Origin: Littorina saxatilis
Lineage: Eukaryota; Mollusca; Gastropoda; Littorinimorpha; Littorinidae
Assembly: GCF_037325665.1 (NCBI RefSeq)
Contig: NC_090252.1
Location: forward strand, 70,783,451-70,847,450
Length of the DNA stretch: 64,000 nt
Direction: 5' to 3'
The notes under the pieces were generated by a model. It did not search any database. It saw only the letters and a program-made list of their open reading frames with translations, and was not told the origin of the DNA. Made by a program: the position numbers and the translations under genes. Numbering within the stretch: the stretch's first letter is position 1; each line of letters starts with the position of its first letter. Shown here in pieces: positions 34,360 to 47,159 of this stretch.

Positions 34360-35662
34360 CATGAAGAGGAACACAAGGTCTGAGGACACAATAACCATAT
34401 TTATTTCAATTAAGGGGAAGGAAGAAAAAAAAAGAAAGAACAAGACAGCAGACAAAAATAAGACGAGCTGACTGACTCTGCTGCATGCCTATCGGTCGGT
34501 TGACGGATTGAGACCCATGAGTGTCGGTTTTTTTTCCGAATTTAACATGGCAAAAGACCGATGACCGACGCCCAAGCCAATCCCTGATCTCTTACTAGCT
34601 AAGCAATCAAACTGTTCTTGAAGGAAAGCACTTAAGTATGCAGTCTCTCATTTCTAGTCTCTCATTTCTGTCACTGACCAAACATTACCAACCAACTAAC
34701 ACTTTCACTTTCTTTTCATCACAATCACATTTGTTCTCTCATTCTTGCTAGAATGTTTTTATCTTCAAAATGACATGTGCTTTACCATACTTTCTTGTAG
34801 TCTTACTTTGCAAAATATGAATTAACTTTTTTGTAGTCTTCCTTTGCCAAATATGAATGAAAGACATATTGTGTGATTTTGACTGAAGTGCCGCACATTG
34901 CCTTAGTTAATGTCTGCAAAGTCAGTTCCCCTGTAGGCAGACTCCTGCTTTAATGAAGGAACACAAGGTCATGCTCATAAGATAACTGCCTATGTCATTT
35001 TTCAAAGTTTTGAGAAAAACGCAAAAAACGTTTTTGGTTTCTGAACAATCTGCCCATCTAATTTTAGTTATAGGTTTCAAATTGCCTATCTCGATCGGCT
35101 GACACCGGTATACACGTGAGATAAAGAGCTGACAGCAACATTTTCTATCACCACAACTGCATAACAACCCAGAAAAGGCGTTTAAATACCTTAACATTCT
35201 CCAAACAAGTCTTTATGTGTCAAAACGGAAAAGTGCCTAACTCAGAAATGAGAACGGCAGTGTTGCTCACGTAACCGTGGCAATGGTTTTCGTTGGTCTG
35301 AGAGTTTATACTCTCTAACACTTGACAGGTACCCTTCAAGTAGGTTCCACTGTAGTCTCACTGTAGATATGCCAAACACTGAGTAAGGAATTGTTCTTAT
35401 GAGCGTGACAACAAGCAGTTTTGCAGGTGACATATTCTGACCATGTACTAGCATGTTACAGCCAGGTCAGGTTCTCTGAAGGATTCAATTCATTCTCACC
35501 TCCAGACACGTTGCTGCTTGGTCTTCCTTCATGGGCTCAAACTCCCACGTTCACTCATGTTTTTGCACCAGTGGGTTTTTAAGTGTATGACCGTTTTTAC
35601 CCCGCCATTTAGACAGCCATACCCCGCTTGCTGCTGATTTTGTTTGTTTTTCTTGGTCTTGT

Positions 35663-35983
35663 CTAGGACTTGCCACATCCCCATGGCATTTCTAGGACTT
35701 GCCACATCCCCATGGCATTTCTAGGACTTGCCACATCCCCATGGCATTTCTAGGACTTGCCACATCCCCATGGCATTTCTAGGACTTGCCACATCCCCAT
35801 GGCATTTCTAGGACTTGCCACATCCCCATGGCATTTCTAGGACTTGCCACATCCCCATGGCATTTCTAGGACTTGCCACATCCCCATGGCATTTCTAGGA
35901 CTTGCCACATCCCCATGGCATTTCTAGGACTTGCCACATCCCCATGGCATTTCTAGGACTTGCCACATCCCCATGGCATTTTT
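35663..35983. repeat. 29-bp minisatellite just 3' of exon C4
   Basis: Eleven nearly perfect copies of a 29-bp unit containing 'ggacttgccacatccccatg'. It starts about 15 bp beyond the C4 stop, so any module 4 transcript end must lie in or beyond it. The near-identity of copies indicates recent expansion. Confidence 0.95.
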
Positions 35984-35998
35984 AGCAAACAAAATGTA

Positions 35999-36706
35999 TC
36001 AAGTCAGCACCTGGTGTTTCTTCATGTGAACATCCAGGCTAGTTTTCTGAGCAAAGGCGGCTTCACAGAGCTTACACTGATAGGGTCTTTCCCCCGAGTG
36101 TATCCTCTCGTGCGTCTTGAGGTTGTACTTGCAGGAGAAGTCCTTGCCACACACCTGGCACTGGTGGGGAGCCTCCCCCAGGTGTCGCTTGGTGTGGATG
36201 ATCCACAGGTGTCGCTTGAAGAACTTCTTGGGGCAGTACTCGCACTGGAAGCGCTCCCCGCTGATGTGCTTGAACTGGCGGTGCCGGAACATGGTGCTCT
36301 TGGACGGGTAGGCCTTGCCGCAGAAGTCGCACATGTACGTCTTGGCGTCGGGCCCGTCGCGGTGCTTGGCGTTGGCGTGGCGATTGAGGCGTGAGCGCGT
36401 GGGGAAGAGGGCGCCGCACGTTTCACACTTGTGTTCCTCCAGCCGCTCGGTGACGATGCTGTGGACGTTGTGGAGGTGGCTCTCCAGGCCGATGACCTCG
36501 GAGAACTGGGCGCCACAGTGGTCGCACAGCGAGCACTTCTCGTTGACGTGGAACAAGTTGCTGACGTCCTGCTTGGTCAGCTTCCTGCCCTCGGGGCTCT
36601 CTGTCACGCATGACGCAAAGCCGTCCACGTTGATGCAGATATGATCCCCCGTCTTCTGCCGGCTCATGTCTGTCGTGTCGCAGTGCAGGCATGAGTACTT
36701 TCCTAC
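35999..36706 (-). CDS. Module 4 exon C: Cys/His motif plus six C2H2 fingers, no tail
   Basis: Terminal coding exon, 235 codons plus stop, entered in phase 0 through CTTTCAG|GTAGGA. Motif YSCLHC...HICINVDG..ASCVTESPEG, where the family's last Cys is Ser. Fingers start LCDHC, KCETC, MCDFC, QCEYC, QCQVC and QCKLC. Finger 4 is KKFFKRHLWIIH, almost the same as in module 3, and finger 6 is AAFAQKTSL...HMKKH. The protein ends five residues later (QVLT). Modules 3 and 4 look like the closest pair in the array by fingers 4 and 5. Confidence 0.94.
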   Translation of the reverse strand, partial: VGKYSCLHCDTTDMSRQKTGDHICINVDGFASCVTESPEGRKLTKQDVSNLFHVNEKCSLCDHCGAQFSEVIGLESHLHNVHSIVTERLEEHKCETCGALFPTRSRLNRHANAKHRDGPDAKTYMCDFCGKAYPSKSTMFRHRQFKHISGERFQCEYCPKKFFKRHLWIIHTKRHLGEAPHQCQVCGKDFSCKYNLKTHERIHSGERPYQCKLCEAAFAQKTSLDVHMKKHQVLT

Positions 36707-37295
36707 CTGAAAGACACAGCCACAGTCATTTCTCAATAACAGTGATGTCAGACTCATAGTATTAATGTCACAATTACAGCGATGTCATAGTAACATTGAT
36801 GTCACAATTAGTGATGATACAATTACAGTTATGTCACAATAACAGTGGTGTCACAGTAATAGTGATTTCACAATAATAGTGATGTCATAACAGAGATGTT
36901 ACAATAACAGTTATGTCATAACAGAGATGTTACAATAACAGTTATGTCATAAAAACAGTCTATCTGTTTCAGATTTTGTTCTGAATGAAAATAGAATAAT
37001 ATTTGATGCAAAACATGATGATGAATTTAACCCTGAAAAAGGGGTTAAGTTTCTTTCCATGAGAAGAAAACAAATCTCTAATTCAATATAATTATTTCAT
37101 ATGGCTGCATGTAAACATTATGAAGTACTTTTGACTTTGCATGTTTATACTCAAAATGTTCTTTCATCAGACTTGTACACTACTTATGTGCCCACCTTTG
37201 AGGATATATATCTAATGACTATTTACCTCACTTTGTCCACTACTTCACTCAGAGAATGTGTCTATGAATAAAAAATAAGATGTTGCCACACTCAC

Positions 37296-37345
37296 ATCAC
37301 TTCCACACTTGATGAAGTTAGTCAGCAGTATCTTGTAGTACATCT
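37296..37345 (-). CDS. Module 4 exon B: linker exon
   Basis: 50 bp, GTTTCAG| and GAT|GTGAGT. Encodes (E)MYYKILLTNFIKCGSD, phase 1 in and 0 out. The MY start is shared with module 7. The flanking introns (588 and 589 bp) are the most compact in the array and hold only short degenerate 'gatgtcacaataacagt' and 'tacagaaatattacac' repeats. Confidence 0.78.
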
Positions 37346-37933
37346 CTGAAACACAGGTATTACAGGAATTTTACATGCATAATACAGAAATATTACACTT
37401 ACATGCATAATACAGAAATATTACACTTACAGGCATAATACAGAAATATTACAGAAACATTACAAAAATAAAACAGGAATAATAGTTAATACAGAAATAA
37501 TCGTGTGACTATCATCCGTGTGATTTAAAAAAAAAGAAGAAGTGTGACAAAAATAATAGCAGAATAATTCTGTCAACGGTATACAACTGACACAAAACTA
37601 CCTCCAAATCCACAGAATTTTATGTTCGAAACGAAACTGAAACTGTGCTATTTGCACTTTTGTTGAATTAGCTGATTTTGTCAAAGGAAAGAAAGAAAAT
37701 TCAACAAAACGTTTACCATTGCTTTCAACCAGATTTTCTTCTGGTCAAGGCAATCATGATACAGTCATAATAAAACGAGTAAGGCACAAACTCCAACAAG
37801 AAAAAAAAATCAAATGGCTTCAACACATACAAAACTGCTATTGCTAATCGGGTGAGGTTGATAGTGTGTGGGGCCTCATGTGGCTTTAACATTAGACACG
37901 AAATGATAACAATGGTGGACATGCTATATTTAC

Positions 37934-38059
37934 CGCAAGTCTTTTCGGTGGGACTCCAGTGCTTCATTGTGAGGTGGCTGACTACCCGGTGTTCCCGGGC
38001 ATACGGAAGGTGACACAGGCCGCACACGAACACGAGCAAATTGTCCAGCTCAACCAGTT
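37934..38059 (-). CDS. Module 4 exon A: single C2H2 finger exon
   Basis: 126 bp, phase 1-1, GATTTCAG|AACTGG acceptor and TGCG|GTAAAT donor. Encodes (E)LVELDNLLVFVCGLCHLPYAREHRVVSHL.MKHWSPTEKTC. Shares VVSHxxxKHW with module 3. No Met before the finger. Confidence 0.87.
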
Positions 38060-40589
38060 CTGAAATCGACCAAAATCAAGATGGACTAGACTGTGGGGGA
38101 TTGGAGGCGCGACGCACCACTCAACAAAAAGCCAAAAAGCCACAAGAAAGCTGGAAAGAGAGGGAAAGTAAAAAAGAACTTTGCAATGATCTTTGAAGCT
38201 TCGAAAAGGCGTTGTAAGACAGAAAAAAGAAACATGCAAATAGACGTAAAGGAACAAGAAAGAGTAAAATCAGCCTAAAAAGATCTGTATGTATACTTGT
38301 TTAAAACTATAAAGCAGAATTAGTCACTAGGAGTGATTGTGTGCGTCACAAGTGTCTGCAAGTAACATTCCATTTGCCATCACTGCTAATTGCTATAATA
38401 CACATTCCTGACAATGCACGGATATCAGCTAATTAATTCAAGAATCTCAGCCCATCACCAGTTGACATCCTCAATAGGTACAGAAGCCTGAGGATGTGGG
38501 GAAACCTGTTTGATTCAGGAATCAGCATATTGTGAGACAATGGCTCTTAACTCTTGCAAACTGTGAACAAACCTGCATGCACATACTTCTGAAAACTGTG
38601 CATGACCATGCATGATCAATTTGATGAGTTGTGTTGTTGCATGATCAATTTGATGAGTTGTGTTGTCGGGATCTGTGAACGGTTAGGTTTATAGTTGAGT
38701 TCTCTATCACTAGCTGCTGCTTGTCATTGTTAAAGCTCTAAGTCAGAGAAATATCTCTCTTTTTTTATAATCTAAATTAAGTATAGTCCTTATATTAACA
38801 CAGGGAGGGTTGATGGTAGAAATGAGCATAACTTGTTGTACAATCAGTCTATGTTCTAGGGATCCAAAGATGCCACTTTCAAATTATACTTCTTCTCAAA
38901 GTAGGTTTCATATCAGAAGCTGTGATATTTCTAGCTCCTTATGAGCTGTGTACTAGAATATAGTCAATGTTTGTAAAGATTTTAGTCAAGCAGTATGTAA
39001 GAAATGTTAAGTCCTTTGCACTGGAAACTTGCATTCTCCAAGTAAGGTCATATATTGTACTACGTTGCAAGCCCCTGGAGCAATTTTTTGATTAGTGCTT
39101 TTGTGAACAAGAAACAATTAACAAGTGGCTCTATCCCGTCGCGATATAACCTTCGTGGTTGAAAACGACGTTAAACAACAAATAAAGAAAGAAAGAAAAA
39201 AAGAATGAGCTGTGTACAATACCACACATCGTGACATTATGCACAGGCGATGTTAGAAAATCCAATTGAATGCACACTGGGTTGGTGGCTTGTTTTTTGC
39301 ATTATGTACATGTGGTGATTTTTGTCCGTATGATTAATTGTTTTATGTACATTCTACATTTAATTGTTCTATTTTGTATATGTTCTTTTGTAAAGGGCCT
39401 AGAGCCATAGGTTAGGCATTTTAAAATGTCCAGTTATTATTATTATTATTATGAGTTTGTGTGTCTCTCTTTCTGTCAAATACACTGATACAGCTTGAGT
39501 GGGGTTTGAATGTGCACACATACACACACATTTGACAACCGAGTATTCTGGTACATTTTTCACTGGTATGCATTCTCTCTCTGGCTCACTCTCCGATACA
39601 TTTGTGTTGAAAGCAGGACTTCAGGATGTAGCTCAGATTTATTCAGTGTCAGGTACGTCATGTCTAAAAACAGCTGCATTCATCATCTGTCATTACATAC
39701 AGCCAAATGTTAACTTAATGAGCTGATAAAGGTCTCTCCTTCAAAAGCATGTGCACGCACACCCACACACGCTTGCATGAACACACACACACACACACAC
39801 ACTATTCCAACAGGTCAAAGCATGGAATCAAAAATTTGTCATTAACATATATAGTTTGGAAGACATCGAGAGTTCATAAATGTACAAACAACTTTCTTTG
39901 GCATAGAATCAGCAAAGCCTAAATAGTGTCCTCGTCATGGAGATAACAGAACAAACTCTCACACACACAAACGCAAGCAGGGACAGAAGTATTCATCAGT
40001 TCTTACAGATGTAGTGTTAAGTTTACGCTCATATTTCATTCAGATTCTCCAAATAAGCATGCACACTGCGCTCTCTCTGACAGTTGTCAGGAGTTGGGAC
40101 CACTGTTCTTCCTGAGTCACTTGACCTGCAAATCCTCTGTCACAACACAGGCTAACCATGATACACAAGTCACTTGACCTGCAAATCCTCGGTCACAACA
40201 CAGGCTAAACATGGTACACAAGTCACTTGACCTGCAAATCCTCGGTCACAACACAGGCTAAACATGGTACACAAGTCAGCGGTGTTATACCTAATACAAT
40301 TTGACATTTGTCACTCTCATATCTTTTAATTGTTACACTTTAAACTTTGTACACTTTGAATTGAAATATACACAGTACAGTTTAAAGTGTGTTATAATTT
40401 ATACATCAGTAGAGTTTGACATCTGTTATGGTACATTCTGATACATTTCATACATGATACACTTTGAATTGTGACATACACCGTACAGCCTGACATCTGT
40501 AAAATATGGTACAGTCTGACATCTATCATACATGGTCGTTTATACATGTTACATTGTGAATTGTGTTATACATAGTAGTCTGACATCCG
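38060..40589. other. Spacer between modules 3 and 4: shortest, no host exon seen
   Basis: Only 2.5 kb, so the best place to look for a promoter or first exon of module 4. It holds a Lys-rich plus-strand frame at 38093-38278 without other support, a SINE at 38954-39204, CA tracts near 39780, a 55-bp triplicate (about 40128-40280, gacctgcaaatcctcggtca) and degenerate 'gtacattctgatacat' repeats up to the C3 stop. I found no first-exon candidate with a phase 1 donor. Confidence 0.6.
38954..39204 (+). mobile_element. Family 1 SINE copy, 5'-truncated
   Basis: 3' two thirds of the family 1 sequence, flanked by a 13-bp target duplication atgagctgtgtac (38941-38953, 39205-39217). Confidence 0.92.
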
Positions 40590-41549
40590 TTATAAATGGT
40601 ACATTTTGAAGTCTGATTCTGCGTCCAGCACTGACTGAGAAACAGGCGTGTCAGAGTGTATGTTGACATGCTGCACCATAGCTCCCTCCCCCACAGAGGA
40701 GTGGGGCACCACGCCATACTGACTGTGCACGTCATGCACGGAGCTGTCAGATACAGACGTCTGCTGCATGCCACCCTTCTCTGACCCTGTCGGCTCCACC
40801 CCCCTGTCCGTGACCTTGGCATCAGCAGTGCCCCCTGGGGGGTGTTTCCTGGTCGTGTGCACCACCAGGCTGCTGCGCTGAATGAAGTCGGCCTCACAGC
40901 TCCCACACTTGTACGGTCTTTCACCCGTGTGGATTCGCATGTGAGTCATCAGGTTGGAGTTGCAAGTGAAGTCCTTCTTGCAGATTTTGCACATGTAGGG
41001 CTTCTCGCCCAAGTGTCGCTTGGTGTGCGTGATCCACAGGTGTCTCTTGAAGAAGTTCTTTGGGCAGTACTGACACTGGTAGCTTCTCCCCGCCACGTGC
41101 GTGTACTTCCTGTGGCAGTAGAGCGAGTTCATGGAGGAGAACTTCTCCCCGCAGAAGTCACAGATAAAGGCACTGGCTTTGTCCCCCTGGGTGTGAACCC
41201 TGGCGTTGTGGATGTCCAGGCCGCTCTTGCGGGCAAACATCTTGTTGCAGCGCGCGCAGTGGTGCTTCTTGTGCCTCTCCGTCACCTGCCCGTGCTCCTT
41301 CATCAGGTGCGAGTCCAGGCTGAGGCGCTCAGAAAACATCGCCCCGCACGTGGGGCACAGGAGGCAGCGTCTGTCCGTGTTAAAGAGGAGTCGCCGGTCG
41401 TTCTTGATGAGCGTTTTGCCCTTGGGACAGCGACGCAGACACGTGACCTTGCCTTCTGCGTCCACGCATATATGGCCTGTGATGTCCGGTCGAGACATGC
41501 TGTGGCCGCCGCAGCACAGGCACCCAAACCTCTTCTTCCTTTCTCCTCT
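40590..41549 (-). CDS. Module 3 exon C: Cys/His motif plus six C2H2 fingers
   Basis: Terminal coding exon, 319 codons plus stop, entered in phase 0 through GTGACAG|AGAGGA. Begins RGERKKR, then the motif FGCLCC...HICVDAEG..VTCLRRCPKG; fingers start LCPTC, HCARC, ICDFC, QCQYC, MCKIC and KCGSC. Finger 4 KNFFKRHLWITH and the TGERP linker before finger 6 are family features. Finger 6 (ADFIQRSSL...HTTRKH) is the least typical last finger. The tail is polar, with Asp/Ser/His/Val stretches and no strong repeat. The Met in MSRPDITG is internal to the motif, not a start. Confidence 0.93.
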   Translation of the reverse strand, partial: RGERKKRFGCLCCGGHSMSRPDITGHICVDAEGKVTCLRRCPKGKTLIKNDRRLLFNTDRRCLLCPTCGAMFSERLSLDSHLMKEHGQVTERHKKHHCARCNKMFARKSGLDIHNARVHTQGDKASAFICDFCGEKFSSMNSLYCHRKYTHVAGRSYQCQYCPKNFFKRHLWITHTKRHLGEKPYMCKICKKDFTCNSNLMTHMRIHTGERPYKCGSCEADFIQRSSLVVHTTRKHPPGGTADAKVTDRGVEPTGSEKGGMQQTSVSDSSVHDVHSQYGVVPHSSVGEGAMVQHVNIHSDTPVSQSVLDAESDFKMYHL

Positions 41550-41947
41550 CTGTCACAAGACAACAAAAGAGTCATTAGGAAAATAGTCTTTTGCACAGTC
41601 AAGTCATTACCAATCTACAGTCTCTTGTTTTGTAGTTTAAATTCTAGTTCTTGTAAAACACTGTATTGGGAAATTCCTGACGTTTAATTTATTCAATAAT
41701 TCCTGCTCTATAATTGAAGTCACTGATTCCTGCTGTGCAATTGCACTGTTGTTCTCAGGCCTACTTTCTTGATCGGACGCATTGTTCTGACCCGACTGGT
41801 TGACCATCCGATAGTTTTGACAACACGGGCTCTTCTGAACTATTCGTTTCGTAGCCAGGACATTAGGACCTGTACATATTTGTAATCTAGGTCAAACTCA
41901 CCGATTGTCCTCTTGATCTAGGTCAAAGTGACCGATTGTCCTCTTAA

Positions 41948-42165
41948 CCCTTAGGCTGGTTGTCGCGACATATGTCGCGCTACTTTATGTATACTGTCAC
42001 CTGGTTGTCACGACATATGTCGCGCTATTGGCTCAGTCTGTTTGGTCGGTTCCAATTACCTCCCATGGATGCGAAAACCTATATGACCGTTTTTCTTTAT
42101 TTTTCTCTCTGTTAATTCACCAGTGGCTATGTAACATGTGTTACAGAATTGCACCAGTGTAAGGG
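41948..42165. mobile_element. piggyBac-like MITE with TTAA duplication
   Basis: TTAA at 41944-41947 and 42166-42169 flank a 218-bp element with CCCTTAGGCTGGT at the left and the inverted ACCAGTGTAAGGG at the right. It holds a duplicated palindromic 'gacatatgtcgcgcta'. It lies in the module 3 B-C intron. Confidence 0.82.
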
Positions 42166-42448
42166 TTAATCTAGGTCAAAGTGACCGATTGCTCTCTTGG
42201 TCTTCCTTGACGGAAATATAATGGTCTTCCTTGACGGAAATATAAGTTGAAACTTTAAAAAAAATTTGTTTTAAATAAAATAAAACTTTTTCACACACAT
42301 CATTTGAGTAATCACCCTTTGCTTTTGATTTGTCCTTACTTTCTTCCTACTTAAATTATCAACACGATCTTACTTAATTTCTTATTAAAATGTAAGCATT
42401 CACTATAAAAGTCAAAACCAAAAAAACACAAAAAGCGAGCACACTTAC

Positions 42449-42501
42449 TTTGGCAAACCTCTCTTTGATAATGCCTTTTAGAGGTATTCTTGTGAAATTT
42501 T
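42449..42501 (-). CDS. Module 3 exon B: linker exon
   Basis: 53 bp, TTTTGCAG| and AAA|GTAAGT. Encodes (E)NFTRIPLKGIIKERFAK, phase 1 in and 0 out. Its I-P-x-x-G resembles module 5 exon B. Confidence 0.78.
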
Positions 42502-43047
42502 CTGCAAAATAAGGAAGAAAATCATTAAAATGAGTCACTGTGATTACACTAACCACATAACACAATCCTCACATTCGCGCATGGCCAGTGAAACAACCAC
42601 CATTCCTAAACCCTAGCATGAAGGTCTACCCTTCTGCTGACACTACATTTGTCTTTATATCAACCCTTCTTCTTTTTCTTCTTATTCACTTTTTTTCAGT
42701 AAAGGAAAGGTATCTGATCATCATAAATAAAGACTGATGTTTGGAACTACAAGCAGATGGCAGAAACATGTCCATCATGGGATGAAAAGGAGCAGACAAG
42801 TTTGCCTGTCTGTATTTCTTCAAATTGTACAGACAACTACATGCTCAGTGCGGCTCCAACTGCTGCCAATACCAAATTTACAAAAATCAAAGCAAAGAAA
42901 TAAGTGTTAGGATTTCTTTTTTGCATGATATACTTACTCCCAAATATGAGTCCCTTAGTTACACCCACACCTTCATAGAGCGCTAACTGTTCTCATTACT
43001 GACCTGATAAATGTTTCACATTGCAGCAACCCCGCAATGCCCCCCAC

Positions 43048-43443
43048 TTTCTTTCGTTCTTTATTTGGTGTTTAACGTCGTTTTCAACCACGAAGGTTAT
43101 ATCGCGACGGGGAAAGGGGGGGGGGGGGGGGGGGAGGAGGAGGGGGGAGGGAGAGATGGGATAGAGCCACTTGTTAATTGTTTCTTGTTCACAATAGCAC
43201 TAATAAAAAAATTGCTCCAGGGGCTTGCAACGTAGTACAATGTGTTACCTTACTGGGAGAATGCAAGTTTCCAGTACAAAGGACTTATTTCTTACATACT
43301 GCTTGACTAAAATCTTTACCAACATTGACTATATTCTATACAAGAAACACTTAAGGGTAAAAGGAGAAACAGAATCCGTTAGTCGCCTCTTACGACAAGC
43401 TGGGGAGCATCGGGTAAATTCTTCCCCCTAACCCGCGGGGGGT
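43048..43443 (-). mobile_element. Family 1 SINE copy, full length, reverse
   Basis: Complement of the 20007-20392 copy, with 12-bp duplication aatgccccccac (43036-43047, 43444-43455). Lies in the module 3 A-B intron between two copies of a duplicated 'aggaaaggtatctgatcatc' segment (42711 and 44057). Confidence 0.92.
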
Positions 43444-44275
43444 AATGCCCCCCACACCCCACCCTCCCTCAAAAGACCTCCAAACATCTGGGAAAATCTG
43501 ATCTTCAGAGGGAGCCAGTCTTAGAGAGGAGGTAAATGAGACAGTGACAAAAGGTCAGGTGTCATGTCTACTGTCCCGAATGACACACGATTGCTGACAT
43601 TTCACCATTGCCAAAAGAATAAACATATAAGAAATAGGTAGAACATGAATGTGAAAACTGACTTTGATTGTTGATCAGTATGTTCTATACCACTAACAAA
43701 TAATCTACTTACACATAGCTGTTTGGCAAATGTATGTTGCATGGGACACACTGACATGAAAGTGGAAGATGTTTTCCCTCTAGAGAAACTACATATCAAG
43801 TTACACTTTTTGTGCTCTTCCATTCCAGTTGGCAATCAATTGTTAACGCATGTTATTAGAAAAAATAGAACGAAAACAGATTAGATAGAATGAAAAATGT
43901 ACTGGTGATGTCATTTGGGACATACTGACATGAAAACGTCACCTTTTGTCATTGTCTCAAATATAAAAGTTCTAAACCCAAAATCTGATGAAGAGGGAGG
44001 GGGGAGCTCTTAAATGGGGGGTTAATCCTTGTATTGTTATCATTGTTCTTCAGTAAAGGAAAGGTATCTGATCATCATAAATAAAGACGTGTAACGATGT
44101 TTGGAACTACTGTACCAGCAGTTGCCAGAAACTTGTCCATTATGTGAGAAGCTTTTAACTGGGGGCTTAATCCCTGTATTCTTATCATTCTTCTACTTTA
44201 TGTCTAAAAGACTGCTAGCAATGAACTGTGTGACTTTAACACAGGGTAGGCACAGCGGTGCGCAGCATAGCTCAC

Positions 44276-44413
44276 CTTGTGGCTTGATGTCGGGCGTCCA
44301 GTGTTTAAAGTGGATGTGACTGACCACGCCGTGCTGTCGGGCGTACGGCTGCTGACAGAAGCCACAGACGTAGATGCAGATATCCAGCTCAACCTCACCC
44401 CCACCTTCCTCTC
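44276..44413 (-). CDS. Module 3 exon A: single C2H2 finger exon
   Basis: 138 bp, phase 1-1, TTTCCAG|GAGAGG acceptor and CAAG|GTGAGC donor. Encodes (G)EEGGGEVELDICIYVCGFCQQPYARQHGVVSHI.FKHWTPDIKPQ. This is close to the family consensus and shares E-x-E-L-D with modules 2 and 4. Confidence 0.89.
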
Positions 44414-44448
44414 CTGGAAACAGCCAGCACAAGAAGTCACTGTAAGAA

Positions 44449-44735
44449 AAGCGTCTGAGCCGCAAACCGTCTGCTTTGTAACTAACATGAAAAGCGTCTG
44501 AGCCGCAAACCGTCTGCTTTGTAACTAACATGAAAAGCGTCTGAGCCGCAAACCGTCTGCTTTGTAACTTAACATGAAAAGCGTCTGAGCCGCAAACCGT
44601 CTGCTTTGTAACTAACATTAAAAAGGTCTGAGCCGCAAACCGTTCTGCTTTGTATAATTGTAACTAACATTAAAAAGGTCTGAGCCGCAAACCGTTCTGC
44701 TTTGTATAATTGTAACTAACATGAAAAAGGTCTGC
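44449..44735. repeat. 43-bp minisatellite upstream of exon A3
   Basis: Six or seven copies of a unit with 'gcgtctgagccgcaaaccgt' and 'ctgctttgtaactaacatg'. The two right-most copies are longer and share 'gtataattgtaacta'. Confidence 0.93.
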
Positions 44736-44838
44736 GTCTATCGTTACATGCGTGGTACTAAAAACGTAAAAGAAGTGGTTAGTTGCACATTTTTGTGCCC
44801 AGAGTTGTTTCACAGTTTCACAAGATTCATTGTAAACC

Positions 44839-44918
<80 letters not shown>

Positions 44919-46189
44919 GGGGGGAGCAAGCGAAAGGGGTGGGAGAGAGATCAGTGCTTGTGTGAAAAGGGTGTGTTGTGTCCGACTCCCTGGGCCTGTC
45001 TTTTCGGCATAAAATATAAGCACGTTTCCCCGTCAAATCTACCGCCTTCCTTGAGACTTCAAAACAAAGATCTCACAAATGTCCTTATAACCCAGTCTAT
45101 TCCTCTGCTTCAAAATCAAAAGCAGAATAACTAAGTGGTTTGATAACTAAGTGGTTTGATCCGCAATGTTCTCTTCCAAAGCTTCGCCAACTTGAATTTG
45201 TCACTGTCAAACTGATTGTTGCGACATATAATTTCACCGTCCTAAACAGCTGTTCTTACAATCTTGATGGCCCAAAGATACTCAAGTTTATTTTGTTTTG
45301 TTTGGTTGGTTGGTTAATTTAGGCTGGCCTATACCTGATCACAATTTAAACAAAGACGCAGAAAGAAGAAAAGACAGACAAAAACACAAAATGGCACAAA
45401 TTGCAGGCGTTTTATCTCAGAATTGCACCCTGCCTCTTTGAACAGAAGTTTCTGTGTTCATATTTTTATGAACTGTATGCATAAATTATGTATCGTCTAC
45501 GTAAGTGACCATACAATGTACTAACATATCTGAAAGACGTGGTATGACATTGTGTTTTCGTGTGCGCATGCATGTGTGCAAATCACATGTAGCGTGTCTA
45601 TTTACCGCAGGAGTCATACACAGCATTGTGGAAGTGTGCTCTCATTGCAAATGATCATTTTTCACATCACACGCTGCCTTGTGAAACCACACACTGACAA
45701 TGTGATGTCCATTTGAAGTTTTATTACATGCAGTAGGAAATATAATGCTCCTTGTTTACTCATTATTACAGTGCCACAAACATTGTAGGTCTCCACAAAC
45801 ACAACATTGTTTAGTTTGTGTTTTTTGAAATTTTGATTCACACAAAAAGCCAAGTCATGATCCGAATACAGTAAAAAGAGAAAATACAGTATGTTGTTCC
45901 ATGGGCAGATTCAGAACAACTTAATCGCCATATCAAATGGAATTGTATATACTATAGTAATGATATATATATTGCATTTTTTTCAATAAAAGTCAACTGC
46001 TCTGGTACACAAGAGCATGAAATACAATTTCACCTAAACACTCACATGAATACTATCATTACACAACAAGACAGGCTTGAAATAGACGCCAGTTAAAAGC
46101 ATGTTTTACACACACATCTTAGTCTTGTGCCCTTTTTTCTCAGCATCTGGACCCAATTTGCCTCAGCATCTGGACCTAACTGGTCCCAA

Positions 46190-46435
46190 GGTTGATCAAA
46201 GCAACTCCCTGGGCGGTCAACGATCAACTCCCTGGGCGGTCAACGATCAACTCCCTGGGCGGTCAACGATTTCTCTAAGGCCTGTCCTTAACTGGGCGAA
46301 GTGGACGAGGCAAATACTGGGCGCACCAAGCTATAGAACTCGCACCAAGCTATAGAACTCGCACCAAGCTATAGAACTCGCACCAAGCTATAGAACTCGC
46401 ACCAAGCTATAGAACTCGCACCAAGCTATAGAACT
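46190..46435. repeat. 23-bp and 19-bp minisatellites
   Basis: Three copies of 'caactccctgggcggtcaac'-type units, then about seven of 'caccaagctatagaactcg'. Confidence 0.92.
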
Positions 46436-46525
46436 GAGTTTTCGCTAAAACGACTTCGCGAAGTTGACTTGGGTCTCAATTATTAATTAAGGACCGCCTT
46501 TACACTTCACACTGGATGTTACCTG

Positions 46526-46578
<53 letters not shown>

Positions 46579-47159
46579 GACATTGTCCAACAAGAGACTG
46601 AATTACTTGTGTCATCAGAACAGATGAGAGGGAATACAAGTGAACGCAAGAGGTAAGGCAAAAATGTACAGGGCTCTCACATACATCTGATAATATATTC
46701 ATAAACACTTTGATGTCGTGCGTAACCTAGATTATCACTGGATACATAAGAATACATGTAACCTTAAAAAAATATGAATTCAATGGACAAAAAAGACTGT
46801 ACAAATTACAGATCAATTAGTCATTATGCATTTTTCCTGTTACATTCCTGATTGATAAGATTTAGCCTTGAGTTGGGCATCAAAAAACAAATACATGCTG
46901 TTTACGTGTCTCATGAACACGAACTTTGAAGAGATGATTCAACATCTTTTGTACAATGTTAACATCAGAAGATCTGGGCGGCAACTTCGCCCGTACTCAG
47001 AAAAACAAGCCGTGTTGGATATTGCTGCCTTCCTCAGAAGCACAAGTATGGATGTGACATTGCTGTACATTATAAGCCATTGGCTACTCAGAACTTCTGA
47101 CCTCCACTTGTGTAAACGTAACACTGTTTGAATGCAATGGGAGGCATTTGAGCAAAGTG

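Larger units (their letters stand above)
31635..35998. other. Spacer between modules 4 and 5: no host exon seen
   Basis: Holds the 58-bp array, a 46-bp duplicate near 32785-32875, AT-rich sequence with poly-A and poly-T runs, a tRNA-SINE at 34046-34359, a TIR end 'aggttccactgtag' near 35340, and the 29-bp array next to exon C4. No recognisable first exon. Confidence 0.6.

Noticed and set aside
36760-36960. Regulatory-site cluster (gatgtcacaataacagt repeats)
   Set aside because: Degenerate short tandem repeat inside the B4-C4 intron; no evidence of a binding function beyond repetition.
38093-38278. Lys-rich 61-codon plus-strand frame next to exon A4
   Set aside because: Low-complexity Lys/Arg sequence, no splice or homology support, opposite strand to all host exons.
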